The notes under the pieces: model-generated
What the model was told of the DNA's origin: nothing
What the model saw: only the letters and a program-made list of their open reading frames with translations
Databases searched by the model: none
Shown: positions 18,106 to 26,374 of the stretch, piece after piece
Numbering within the stretch: position 1 is the first letter of the stretch
Layout of the letters: each line of letters starts with the position of its first letter
DNA from: Burkholderia ubonensis
GTDB taxonomy: Bacteria; Pseudomonadota; Gammaproteobacteria; Burkholderiales; Burkholderiaceae
Length of the DNA stretch: 64,000 nt
NCBI RefSeq assembly: GCF_902833085.1
Contig: NZ_CADFEB010000004.1
Span: 558,001-622,000 of the forward strand
Direction of reading: 5' to 3'
Made by a program: the position numbers and the translations under genes

Positions 18106-18987
18106 ATGTCGATTCTGATCAACAAGGACACGAAGGTCATCACGCAGGGCATTACCGGCAAAACCGGTCAGTTCCACACGCGCGCCTGCCGTGAATATGC
18201 AAACGGCCGCGAAGCATTCGTCGCGGGCGTGAACCCGAAGAAGGCCGGCGAAGATTTCGAAGGCATTCCGATCTACGCAAGCGTCAAGGAAGCGAAGGCA
18301 GAAACCGGCGCGACCGTGTCGGTCATCTATGTTCCGCCGGCAGGCGCTGCTGCTGCGATCTGGGAAGCGGTCGAAGCCGACCTGGATCTCGCGATCTGCA
18401 TCACGGAAGGCATTCCGGTCCGCGACATGATCGAAGTGAAGGACCGCATGCGCCGCGAAGGCCGCAAGACGCTGCTGCTCGGGCCGAACTGCCCGGGCAC
18501 GATCACGCCGGACGAACTGAAGATCGGCATCATGCCGGGTCACATCCACCGCAAGGGCCGCATCGGCGTCGTGTCGCGTTCGGGCACGCTGACGTATGAA
18601 GCCGTTGCGCAGCTGACGGCGCTGGGCCTCGGCCAGTCGTCGGCGGTCGGCATCGGCGGCGACCCGATCAACGGTCTGAAGCACATCGACGTGATGAAGA
18701 TGTTCAACGACGATCCGGACACGGATGCGGTCGTGATGATCGGCGAAATCGGCGGTCCGGACGAAGCCAACGCCGCTCAGTGGATCAAGGACAACATGAA
18801 GAAGCCGGTCGTCGGCTTCATCGCGGGCGTCACGGCGCCCCCGGGCAAGCGCATGGGCCACGCCGGCGCGCTGATCTCGGGCGGTGCGGATACGGCCGAA
18901 GCGAAGCTGGAAATCATGGAAGCGTGCGGCATCACCGTCACGCGCAACCCGTCGGAAATGGGTCGCCTGCTGAAGAAGGCGCTGTAA
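18106..18987 (+). CDS. sucD: succinyl-CoA synthetase alpha subunit
   Basis: A 293-residue alpha chain. It has an N-terminal CoA-binding Rossmann domain ([12 protein letters not shown]) and a catalytic histidine in the [10 protein letters not shown] segment near the C-terminus that is phosphorylated during catalysis. It partners SucC. A strong terminator follows 26 bases past the stop, closing the operon. Confidence 0.97.
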   Translation: MSILINKDTKVITQGITGKTGQFHTRACREYANGREAFVAGVNPKKAGEDFEGIPIYASVKEAKAETGATVSVIYVPPAGAAAAIWEAVEADLDLAICITEGIPVRDMIEVKDRMRREGRKTLLLGPNCPGTITPDELKIGIMPGHIHRKGRIGVVSRSGTLTYEAVAQLTALGLGQSSAVGIGGDPINGLKHIDVMKMFNDDPDTDAVVMIGEIGGPDEANAAQWIKDNMKKPVVGFIAGVTAPPGKRMGHAGALISGGADTAEAKLEIMEACGITVTRNPSEMGRLLKKAL

Positions 18988-19013
18988 ATTCCGCCTGGGT
19001 TCGTCCTGCAGAA

Positions 19014-19038
19014 AACGCCGGCCCAGCCGGCGTTTTTT
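19014..19038 (+). terminator. Rho-independent terminator of sucCD
   Basis: A nine-base stem AACGCCGGC / GCCGGCGTT with a CCA loop is followed by six Ts. Confidence 0.9.
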
Positions 19039-19142
19039 GTTACTCTCGCAAAATATTCCCGTAAGGCTGCGCGCGCATCGTGCGGCCGGCGGCGAACCCG
19101 CGTGCGCCTGCGCCCGGCAGACTGTCCACCCCGCGTCCGTCC

Positions 19143-19856
19143 ATGCTCGAATTCCTGTCCACGCTCCACTGGGGCGCCGTGTTCCAGATCGTCGTCATCG
19201 ACATCCTGCTCGGCGGCGACAACGCGGTCGTGATCGCGCTCGCGTGCCGCAACCTGCCGGCGAACCAGCGCCTGCGCGGCGTCGTCTGGGGCACCGTCGG
19301 CGCGATCCTGCTGCGGATCGTGCTGATCGCGTTCGCGGTCGCGCTGCTCGACGTGCCGTTCCTGAAGTTCGCGGGCGGCGTGCTGCTGCTGTGGATCGGC
19401 ATCAAGCTGATGGCGCCTGCCGCCGACGCGCACGACGACGTCAAGCCGGCCGACAAGCTGTGGGCCGCCGTGAAGACGATCGTGATCGCCGACGCGGTGA
19501 TGAGCCTCGACAACGTGATCGCGATCGCCGGCGCGGCGGAGCGGGCCGACCCGTCGCACCGGCTCGCGCTCGTGATCTTCGGGCTCGTCGTGAGCGTGCC
19601 GATCATCGTGTGGGGCAGCACGCTGGTGCTGAAGATGCTCGACCGTTTTCCGGTCATCGTCACGCTCGGCGCGGGGCTGCTCGGCTGGATCGCCGGCGGG
19701 CTGATGGTGAACGACCCGGCCGGCGACCGCTGGCCGCTGCTCGACACGCCGGCGGCGATCCATGGCGCGAGCATCGCCGGCGCGCTGATCGTCGTCGTGG
19801 CCGGCTACGCGCTGAGGAAGCGCCGTGGCACGTCGGGCGCGCCCGGTTCGCATTGA
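19143..19856 (+). CDS. TerC-family integral membrane protein
   Basis: A 237-residue protein with about seven membrane helices and the TerC signatures: GGDNAVVIAL (about residues 24-33) and ADAVMSLDNVIAIAG in the second repeat, each with a conserved acidic residue in a helix. TerC/YjbE proteins are linked to metal-ion (manganese) efflux and envelope metalation. The ATG at 19143 was taken because upstream codons encode no hydrophobic segment. A terminator follows at 19909. Confidence 0.88.
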   Translation: MLEFLSTLHWGAVFQIVVIDILLGGDNAVVIALACRNLPANQRLRGVVWGTVGAILLRIVLIAFAVALLDVPFLKFAGGVLLLWIGIKLMAPAADAHDDVKPADKLWAAVKTIVIADAVMSLDNVIAIAGAAERADPSHRLALVIFGLVVSVPIIVWGSTLVLKMLDRFPVIVTLGAGLLGWIAGGLMVNDPAGDRWPLLDTPAAIHGASIAGALIVVVAGYALRKRRGTSGAPGSH

Positions 19857-19908
19857 CGCGTTGGCCGTCCGGCCGACTGCCGGCCGCGCGGCCCGCTGGC
19901 TACGATCG

Positions 19909-19938
19909 AAACGCCTGCCTTGATCGGCAGGCGTTTTT
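19909..19938 (+). terminator. Rho-independent terminator of the terC gene
   Basis: An 11-base stem AAACGCCTGCC / GGCAGGCGTTT with a six-base loop and five Ts. It ends just before the pilin gene's ribosome site. Confidence 0.85.
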
Positions 19939-19955
19939 CGTTTCCGGAGCCTGTC

Positions 19956-20537
19956 ATGTTCGAAGCCTTTTCCGTTTCCCTGTTCCGCCGTCTGGTCGTC
20001 GACCTGCGGCGGGCGCGCCGGCGTCTCGCCGGTTTCACGCTGATCGAGCTGATGATCGTGCTGGCGATCGTCGGCGTCGTCGCCGCCTATGCGATTCCCG
20101 CCTACCAGGACTACCTCGCGCGTTCGCGGGTCGGCGAGGGGCTTGCGCTCGCGTCGTCCGCGCGGCTTGCGGTAGCCGACAACGCGGCGAGCGGCGCGGG
20201 CCTCGCCGGCGGCTACAGCCCGCCGGCCGCGACCCGCAACGTCGAGTCGGTCCGGATCGACGACGAGACGGGCCAGATTTCGGTCGTCTTTACCGCCCGC
20301 GTCGCGGCCGGCGACGCGAACACGCTGGTACTGGTGCCGTCCGCGCCCGACAAGGCGGAGGCGCCGACCGCGCGCGTGGCGCTCAGGAAAGGCGCGATGC
20401 AGGCGGGCGCGATCGCGTGGGAGTGCTTCGCCGCGGGCAAGCAGGCGTCGTCGCTGCCCGCGCCGGGGGCGGGGCCGCTGCCGGCCGAAGCCGCGACGCT
20501 GCCGGCGAAGTATGCGCCGGCCGAGTGCCGCGCGTAG
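19956..20537 (+). CDS. type IV pilin (PilA/PilE-like major or minor pilin)
   Basis: A 193-residue prepilin. The prepilin-peptidase site is RRLAG26|F27TLIELMIV with glutamate at +5, followed by the hydrophobic assembly helix. The leader of 26 residues is long and strongly basic. The C-terminal globular domain has a pair of cysteines (WECFAAG and PAECRA) that can form the D-loop disulfide. Ribosome site GGAG. It lies directly upstream of pglL, so it is a candidate substrate of O-glycosylation. No other pilus genes are nearby. Confidence 0.9.
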   Translation: MFEAFSVSLFRRLVVDLRRARRRLAGFTLIELMIVLAIVGVVAAYAIPAYQDYLARSRVGEGLALASSARLAVADNAASGAGLAGGYSPPAATRNVESVRIDDETGQISVVFTARVAAGDANTLVLVPSAPDKAEAPTARVALRKGAMQAGAIAWECFAAGKQASSLPAPGAGPLPAEAATLPAKYAPAECRA

Positions 20538-20657
20538 CGGACGGGCAGGGCGGTGTTCGCCGGATCGATGCAGTTGGCCATGCATCCGGCGTGACGGCTC
20601 AGCACAGAGCGGGGAAAGTTTTGTATAGTGCGCCGGTTGCTGATATCCGGTTTGCTC

Positions 20658-22451
20658 ATGCCCTCTTCCTTTTCCCGCTCGTTGCCGCTCGTCGCGCTGG
20701 CGGTCGCCCTGATCGTGCCGTATGCGATCACGAATCACACGTATCCGATTCCGACCTTCTATTCCGAGTTTTCCGCGCTGGCGCTGTATCTGCTGCTGGG
20801 CGCATCCGTGGTCCTGCTCGTGCGGACGAGCCGGCCGGCCACGCCGTTTGCGGCGCCGGCCGCGTTCGCCGCGCCGCTCGGCTTCGCGGCCGTGCTCGTC
20901 GCGCAGGTCGCGCTGATGCCGCTGCGCGTGCCGTCGATGAACTGGCTGGCCATCGGCTACCTCGGTGCGGCGCTGGTCGCGATGCAGGCGGGCTACGCGC
21001 TCGCGCGCGAGCAGCTCGCGGAAGCGGCGGCGCGGATCATGGCGGGCGCCTTGCTCATCGGCGGCGTGTTCGCCGTGTTCTGCCAGGTCGTGCAGTTGTT
21101 CCGGCTCGAGTCGGTGCTGTCGCCGTTCGTCGTCGTGTACAACATTGCGACCGAGCGCCGGCCGTACGGCAACATGGCGCAGGCGAACCACCTGGCGACC
21201 TACATCGCGTTCGCGCTCGCAGGCGCCCTGTATCTGGTGCAGACGCGCCGGCTCGCCGTGTGGGCGTGGCTGATGCTGTCGGTCGTGCTGTCGGGCGGGC
21301 TCGCGCTCACCGTGTCGCGCGGGCCGTGGCTGCAGGTCGCGGTGATGGTGGTCGCCGGCTTCTGGATGGCGTGGGCCGAATCGCGCGACAAGCCGGGCAC
21401 GCCGGCCAACGTGCGTGCGCGGGCGTGGCTGATGCCCGTGCTGCTCGCCGCCGTGTTCGTCGCGGTGAACGGCGCGGTGCGCTGGGCGAACCTGCACTAT
21501 CACCTGAATCTCGCGGTGTCGGCGGCCGAACGGATGCGCGACGCAGGCCAGATCGCGCCGCGCCTCGCGCTCTGGAAGTACGGCCTTGCGATGTTCCGCG
21601 AGCATCCGCTGCTCGGCGTCGGCTGGGGCGAGTTCCCGTCGCACCAGTTCGCGCTCGCGCGTGCGCTCGGCGGCGTCGAGATCGCGAACAACTCGCACGA
21701 CATCTTCATCGACCTGCTCGCGAAATCCGGCCTGCTCGGCCTCGGCGTGCTCGTCGTCATGCTCGTGCTGTGGTTCGTGCGCGCGCTGCGCGCGCCGCAG
21801 ACGAGCACGCGCGTGTTCGGTTTCGCGCTGGTCGGCGTGCTGCTGATGCACGCGCTGGTCGAGTATCCGCAGCAGTACATGTTCTTCCTGCTGCCGGCGA
21901 TGTTCGTGATCGGCCTGCTCGAGGCAAAGCCGCTGCGCATCGTGCCGGGCCGCGCGGCGTTCGCGCTGTTCGTGCTGCTGACGTTCGGCGGCCTGCTCGC
22001 GGCGCTGCCGGTGTTGCGCGACTATCAGCGCGCGGAAGTGCTGTATTACGGCACCGACCCGGCCGCGCAGTATCGCGACGCGCCGTCGCTGCTGTTCGGC
22101 GCGTGGGGCGACTACGGCGCGGCGACGCTGCTCACGCTTTCACGCGACGCGTTGCCGGCCAAGCTGGCGGCGCACGAACGCGCGATCGCGCTGCTGCCCG
22201 GCGAGACGGTGCTGCGCCGCTATGCGGTGCTGCAGGCGCTGGACGGCCGCGACGCCGACGCGCTGGATACGATCGCGCGCCTGCATGTTTTCGCGAAGGA
22301 ACTGAAGGACTGGCCGCAGCAGCTCGCGGCGCTGTACAAGCTGTGTGACGAACAGCCGTCGCTGAAGGCTTTCAAGGCGGCCTTGGTCGCGAAGTACGGG
22401 GAAGTGCCGGCCGACGCGCTCGACGAGTCGGACGACGACGACGCCGAGTAA
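20658..22451 (+). CDS. pglL: O-oligosaccharyltransferase PglL (Wzy_C/O-antigen ligase family)
   Basis: A 597-residue polytopic inner-membrane protein with about a dozen membrane helices, a Wzy_C ligase core (QANHLATYIAFA; SRGPWLQVAV; GVGWGEFPSHQ with NNSHDIFIDLLAKSG) and a hydrophilic C-terminal domain of about 120 residues. Members of this family transfer lipid-linked glycans to serines of periplasmic proteins, including pilins. In B. cenocepacia the general O-glycosylation enzyme is, as I recall, the gene a few positions after recA-sucCD, which matches. The start 28 bases after a TATAGT -10-like element gives a short leader. Confidence 0.88.
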   Translation: MPSSFSRSLPLVALAVALIVPYAITNHTYPIPTFYSEFSALALYLLLGASVVLLVRTSRPATPFAAPAAFAAPLGFAAVLVAQVALMPLRVPSMNWLAIGYLGAALVAMQAGYALAREQLAEAAARIMAGALLIGGVFAVFCQVVQLFRLESVLSPFVVVYNIATERRPYGNMAQANHLATYIAFALAGALYLVQTRRLAVWAWLMLSVVLSGGLALTVSRGPWLQVAVMVVAGFWMAWAESRDKPGTPANVRARAWLMPVLLAAVFVAVNGAVRWANLHYHLNLAVSAAERMRDAGQIAPRLALWKYGLAMFREHPLLGVGWGEFPSHQFALARALGGVEIANNSHDIFIDLLAKSGLLGLGVLVVMLVLWFVRALRAPQTSTRVFGFALVGVLLMHALVEYPQQYMFFLLPAMFVIGLLEAKPLRIVPGRAAFALFVLLTFGGLLAALPVLRDYQRAEVLYYGTDPAAQYRDAPSLLFGAWGDYGAATLLTLSRDALPAKLAAHERAIALLPGETVLRRYAVLQALDGRDADALDTIARLHVFAKELKDWPQQLAALYKLCDEQPSLKAFKAALVAKYGEVPADALDESDDDDAE

Positions 22452-22563
22452 GCCGGCCCGCCGATTCGCTCGCTCCGGGCGCGTTCGGCGTCGCATCGAT
22501 TACGCCGCGGATCGCGCGGATTCCCGGCGGTCTGCGGCGGATTCGTGTCAAGCATTGTCAAAT

Positions 22564-22636
22564 CGCCCTGCCGGCCGGGCAGGGCGCGCACAATGCGCGC
22601 AAGTGTCGCGATGCCCGCCGATCCGGTCGGGCATCG
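22564..22636. other. cluster of three hairpins upstream of a lipoprotein gene
   Basis: Three inverted repeats occur in 73 bases: CGCCCTGCC/GGCAGGGCG (22564-22586), GCGCGCA/TGCGCGC (22584-22600, partly overlapping the first) and CGATGCCCG/CGGGCATCG (22609-22636). No T-tract follows. They could be a processed pglL terminator or a structured leader of the next gene. Confidence 0.4.
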
Positions 22637-22727
22637 TCGGCTGCAGTATCCGGTCATCGCAGCCTCGGGGAACGCAGGCTGCGCGGCCGGCTCGTCCCGA
22701 AGCAACGCAACAGATTCCAATTCGAAC

Positions 22728-23075
22728 ATGGCTACCTGCCCGACCTACCTTGCGCTGCCCGTCGTCGCCGTGCTGCTCGCCGGCTGCGCGGTGTCCTCGC
22801 AGCAAGACAGCAAGCTGACGTGCCGTATCCCGCGCGCCGTCTATCCGGAGACGGCCAAGCCGCTCACGCGTCCCGCGACGGTGCTGGTGCGGGCGCTGAT
22901 GACGACCTCCGGGGTGGCGGAAAACGTGACGATCACGACCAGCAGCCGCAATGCCGCCGCGGACCGCGCGGCGGCCGAAGCGATGTCGCGTGCGACCTGC
23001 TCGCAGACGGGGCCTGCGGCGAATCCGTTCACGCTGACGCAGCCGTTCGTGTTCGAGCCGCGGCGCGGCGGCTGA
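22728..23075 (+). CDS. TonB C-terminal-like lipoprotein
   Basis: A 115-residue small lipoprotein. The signal peptide ends in the lipobox LLAGC (Cys about 20). The mature part matches the TonB C-terminal fold pattern: PRAVYPETAKPL, an RALMTTSGVAENVTI strand pair, SSRNAAADRAAAEAM helix, and QPFVFE end. Lacking a long linker and membrane anchor, it is not a classical TonB; it may act at the outer membrane. The neighbour pglL is on the same strand but 276 bases away. Confidence 0.75.
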   Translation: MATCPTYLALPVVAVLLAGCAVSSQQDSKLTCRIPRAVYPETAKPLTRPATVLVRALMTTSGVAENVTITTSSRNAAADRAAAEAMSRATCSQTGPAANPFTLTQPFVFEPRRGG

Positions 23076-23102
23076 CGTACGCGCCGCGGCTGCCTGCGCG
23101 GA

Positions 23103-24317
23103 TCAGTGCCGCGGCATCAGGTTTGCGCCGCGGCACGTCGGCTCCGGCGCGTCCTGCAATCCGAGCATCGTGAAACCGTTGGCTTCCTGGCGGATCAGGC
23201 CGTAGCGCTTCGCGACGGGTTGCCCTGACTTGCCGGTCAGCGCGATCTCGACCTGGAAGCGATCCTTCGCGGTCGAGCAGCCGCGCACCGCGCCGTACCC
23301 GAACGACGCACCGGGCGCCTTGCGTTGTTCGTTGAGCGCCTGCCGCGCTCTCAACGCGGCAGCGGCCGACTCGGGGGCGCTCCATTCGCGCGCGAGCGTA
23401 TCGTCGACGCTCAGCCATTCGTCGACGAAGTCCCGGCCGTTTGCGGCGGCGGGCTGCACGCGGTGCACGGCGTCGCCGTCCACGCGATAGCGGTAGATGC
23501 CCGGCCGCACCAGCAGGTCGAAGTCGATCGAGCGGACCGCCGCACGCAGCTCGAAACCGTCGGGGCGCGTCTTCAGCCGGAAGTTGTCTTCTTCGAACCA
23601 GTAGTCCTTGCTCATCCGGAACACCGCGCGCTGCGGCGCCGTGCCGTTCGCCGGCACGATCACATCGGCGACGAAGTGAGTCCAGGTCGACGTGCACCAG
23701 GGCGTGCCGTGCACGACCACCACCTGTCCGCCCGGCAGCGCCGCGAATTCGAAGCCCCGGCCGTACGCGCCGGAGACGTCCTTGTAGTCGTCGCTCTGCC
23801 AGCGCAGCACGCGCCGCCAGCCGCCGTTGTCCCCGCTGTTGTCCCATGCATAGCCGGCGAGCAGGTTGTCGTCGCCGCAGTTGACGTCGAAGCCGGTGCG
23901 CACGAGGACGAGCGGCCGGGGCGTGGCCGCGCGTTCCACCTGGACCGTGGGATTGTCCCCGAACGACGAATTGCCGTCGGACGCGCCCGGTTTCGCCGAC
24001 ACGCCGAGCGTCGCGGCGAGCGTGCGTTGCAGTGCGGCCGGCTCGACGCGTTCGTCGCTGCACGCGAGCCGCGCGTCGATCGCGCCGACGAGCGCCCGCT
24101 TGTACGCGCGGATCGCATCGCGCTGAGCGGGCAACAAGGCTTCGGTGACGTCGCCGCTTTGCTGGCCCGGGATCTGCTGTAGCCGATGCCGGGCGTCGAG
24201 CGCCGCGCGCGCGGCGGCGTCGGCGGCGGGACAACTACTGCTTGCGGCATGGGCGACGGACGGGCCGGCGGATGCAATGCATAACGCGAGCGCAGCGATT
24301 TTCTGAATTGTTTTCAT
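23103..24317 (-). CDS. secreted protein of unknown function
   Basis: A 404-residue protein with a signal peptide (about residues 1-24, cleavage near AHA-AS). The mature protein begins with an Ala-rich helical region of about 90 residues, then a beta-rich domain with several cysteines and aromatic-rich motifs (DVNCGDDNLLAGYAW; HGTPWCTSTW; DYWFEEDNFR). I recognise no family. It converges on the TonB-like lipoprotein gene, with only 27 bases between the two ends. It lies at the left border of the lower-GC island and probably belongs to the core chromosome by its GC-rich codon use. Confidence 0.7.
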   Translation of the reverse strand: MKTIQKIAALALCIASAGPSVAHAASSSCPAADAAARAALDARHRLQQIPGQQSGDVTEALLPAQRDAIRAYKRALVGAIDARLACSDERVEPAALQRTLAATLGVSAKPGASDGNSSFGDNPTVQVERAATPRPLVLVRTGFDVNCGDDNLLAGYAWDNSGDNGGWRRVLRWQSDDYKDVSGAYGRGFEFAALPGGQVVVVHGTPWCTSTWTHFVADVIVPANGTAPQRAVFRMSKDYWFEEDNFRLKTRPDGFELRAAVRSIDFDLLVRPGIYRYRVDGDAVHRVQPAAANGRDFVDEWLSVDDTLAREWSAPESAAAALRARQALNEQRKAPGASFGYGAVRGCSTAKDRFQVEIALTGKSGQPVAKRYGLIRQEANGFTMLGLQDAPEPTCRGANLMPRH

Positions 24318-24751
24318 CCGGGACTCTGAGGGGTATCTGCCGACCGGCCACCGTAGTGGTCTCGGCAGGGCAATGCGATTGAAACAGGGCGGGCGGCACC
24401 CGCGACAGCTTTACAGGCCTTCCACAGGACTCGTTTCCGAACCGAAGATCCGGCAGCCGAATGTGAGCCTGCCCGCCGCGCGTTCCTTCGGCAGCGGCCA
24501 GCGCGCGGTCGCCGAGCAATTCAGCAGTGCGCGGAGCCCGGGTGCGGCGATGCGGGTGCGGTCGCATGTGGCTTTGGCGGGCATCAAGTACGGTCTGCAT
24601 TGTATTCCGGCAAGATGGCTGCGACAGTTACGGGGATACGATCTCGTAGAACCATTGGCCCGTCGGTTTTGCGAAGTGGAGTAGCCACGTCCGTAGTGGT
24701 CGAATCGATGGACTGACAATGGCAAGTTCGTAATCGTCGGGGAGAGAACCA
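24318..24751. other. 434-base gap at the left island border
   Basis: No gene can be supported here. G+C drops along the segment from core-like to island-like values near 24560-24750. Open frames exist on both strands (24373-24684 plus, 24411-24854 minus), but neither has a ribosome site or a recognisable product. The promoter of the GIY-YIG operon should lie near its right end. No tRNA or clear direct repeat marking an attachment site was seen. Confidence 0.5.
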
Positions 24752-25243
24752 GTGCAGATAGAATGGGTTGGTCGATACAAGCTATCGTTTGATAGCAGCC
24801 GATTCTCGGTCGAGTGTCCCTTGGGAACCGATAAGTTTTCCGGCCTCGCGACATCCGGCCTACCGAAGTTGTACATCGTTAGTGTCGATGAGCGACCGAT
24901 CTACGTCGGAATTACTAAGCAACCGGTGCGGAATCGGTTGCGTCTGGGATGGAGTGCGTCGGGAGAAAATGGCTACCACGGCTACGCGTGGCGGCATGAG
25001 TTGTCGGCGGCCAGCTTGGATATATGGTGTCACCGTGATCCGCCGGAGAGCGATCCGTGCTTGGACATCGAAACCATTGAGGCCGAAGTGGTCTACTTGG
25101 TTCGACAGGCTGGTCAGTGGCCGAAATTCCAGACCGAGATTCACTTCCATCCGTCGAGTGCCGATCACCGACAATGGGCTTCGACAATCGCGGACCGGTA
25201 CGGTCTGAAGCCGACAGCGCCACTCTTCCAGATGGAGGACTGA
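24752..25243 (+). CDS. GIY-YIG-like nuclease domain protein
   Basis: A 163-residue protein starting at GTG (ribosome site GGGGAGA eight bases upstream). The GIY-YIG pattern is LYI at 40-42 and YVG at 51-53 with an eight-residue spacing, a following arginine (R62 or R64 in NRLRLGW) and a glutamate (E110 or E112 in IEAEVVYL) that would bind the metal. A conserved-looking QWPKFQTEIHF follows. GIY-YIG domains cut DNA in repair, restriction and mobile elements. It is first of three overlapping genes with a 55-residue protein and a PD-(D/E)XK-like protein. Confidence 0.7.
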   Translation: MQIEWVGRYKLSFDSSRFSVECPLGTDKFSGLATSGLPKLYIVSVDERPIYVGITKQPVRNRLRLGWSASGENGYHGYAWRHELSAASLDIWCHRDPPESDPCLDIETIEAEVVYLVRQAGQWPKFQTEIHFHPSSADHRQWASTIADRYGLKPTAPLFQMED

Positions 25244-25410
25244 TGAAACGGCTTTTCGAGATTGGCTTCGCTAGGCGACCACGAGACGAAATCCTTTTCC
25301 TTGAGCATACGGACAAGGCAGATCATGCGGCCGTCCTGTATGTCTTTGCGAGATGGGCAAGTGGTCAGATGCTTGGTATCGACCGCACTTCGCAAAAGCC
25401 AAATGGATAG
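25243..25410 (+). CDS. small island protein (55 residues), unknown
   Basis: ATG overlaps the stop of the GIY-YIG gene (TGATG) and the frame ends in TAG eight bases into the next gene, so it is tightly coupled on both sides. The product (begins MKRLFEIGFARRPRDEILF) is mixed helix/strand with no motif I recognise. Position suggests a structural or regulatory partner of the two nuclease-like proteins. Confidence 0.55.
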   Translation: MKRLFEIGFARRPRDEILFLEHTDKADHAAVLYVFARWASGQMLGIDRTSQKPNG

Positions 25411-26185
25411 CCTACGAATTCCTTTACGGCACCGCCCGCGACAAATCCGCGATGGGGAAGCGGCCATTGTCTTGCCTAAAACTTTGGTTGAAAAAGACGA
25501 CGAAATCGCTTTGGGCGCTCGTCTTATCTGTAATCGCCGTCTCTTCGGCGCTTGCTACAGCGGGATAGTGCCGCGCTTTTTCGATTCAATGGGCCGGGGT
25601 AGCGGAGTGATGGTCGGCGGATTTGTACGCTCGGCCAACATTCTGCCCGCAATGTCTTTTCCAGGCGACATCGATCTACTGGTGATCCCGTACGAGAACG
25701 ACGAACTGGTAGTGTCCGAAACGTTGGTGATTGAACTGAAGGCTGTTCGTGCCAAATTCACCAAGCAAGGGAAATCGCCGAACGAGTTTGGTTTTTCTCA
25801 AGCCAAGGCCATGTTGTCTCATGGGTTCCCATATGCCGCTGTTGCTCACCTTATAACGTCCGACGCCAGCCCTGAAGATAGCTGGCGCAAGGTTCTCATG
25901 ACGCGAGTGATCGACGCGGATGCTGGCACTGTAGAAGACCCCTGGGAGACTTCAGCCGATCTATTGCCCGCTGATCTGATTGATCGATGTTTCGGCCGGC
26001 TTCGAGCCAATTGCGACGATGACTATCTGGGCCTTGTCGCTGCATATATCAAAGACAATGGAATGTGGTGGCCTTCGGCACGTCCGGCAAGAACGAATCC
26101 TCATATCGCATCTGCGACCTTGGAAGCAATCGCCGCTTGCTACGAGGAAAGCTTTCGGAGATTTATGGATATTCCGAAATATTGA
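25403..26185 (+). CDS. PD-(D/E)XK-like nuclease
   Basis: A 260-residue protein with a restriction-endonuclease-like core: PGDIDLL with D89/D91, then about 20 residues later the E111-L-K113 of VIELKAV, and a downstream QAKAML helix. This order (acid, ExK, Q) is typical of PD-(D/E)XK nucleases. The start ATG overlaps the preceding 55-residue gene by eight bases. Codon use is less GC-rich than in the core genes. Third gene of the island operon; a role in DNA cleavage (defence or mobile-element function) is inferred. Confidence 0.65.
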   Translation: MDSLRIPLRHRPRQIRDGEAAIVLPKTLVEKDDEIALGARLICNRRLFGACYSGIVPRFFDSMGRGSGVMVGGFVRSANILPAMSFPGDIDLLVIPYENDELVVSETLVIELKAVRAKFTKQGKSPNEFGFSQAKAMLSHGFPYAAVAHLITSDASPEDSWRKVLMTRVIDADAGTVEDPWETSADLLPADLIDRCFGRLRANCDDDYLGLVAAYIKDNGMWWPSARPARTNPHIASATLEAIAACYEESFRRFMDIPKY

Positions 26186-26374
26186 GTGCTCGATGTCAGG
26201 CGCCGGGCTGTCATCGCTTGTATAGCTTGTTCGGGCCGCTTGCGCGAGATGGCCTTCGACGCTGCGATGGGCGCTCAGTGAAGATGAGAACCAGCGCAAG
26301 CCGGTCCTTCTTCGGGCGACGCCGTTGCTTTGACGTACCGCCAAATCAGGCTAGGCGTCGGGGCTGCCAGTAAA

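Noticed and set aside
18777-22348. Open frames of 1024 (minus) and 1103 (plus) codons over terC-pilin-pglL
   Set aside because: Both are out of frame with clear genes and code Arg-rich nonsense.
24373-24854. Two overlapping frames at the left island edge
   Set aside because: No ribosome site, no family, opposite orientation to each other; could be remnants but not supported as genes.
24752-26185. Classical restriction-modification system
   Set aside because: No methyltransferase gene is present in or next to the operon.
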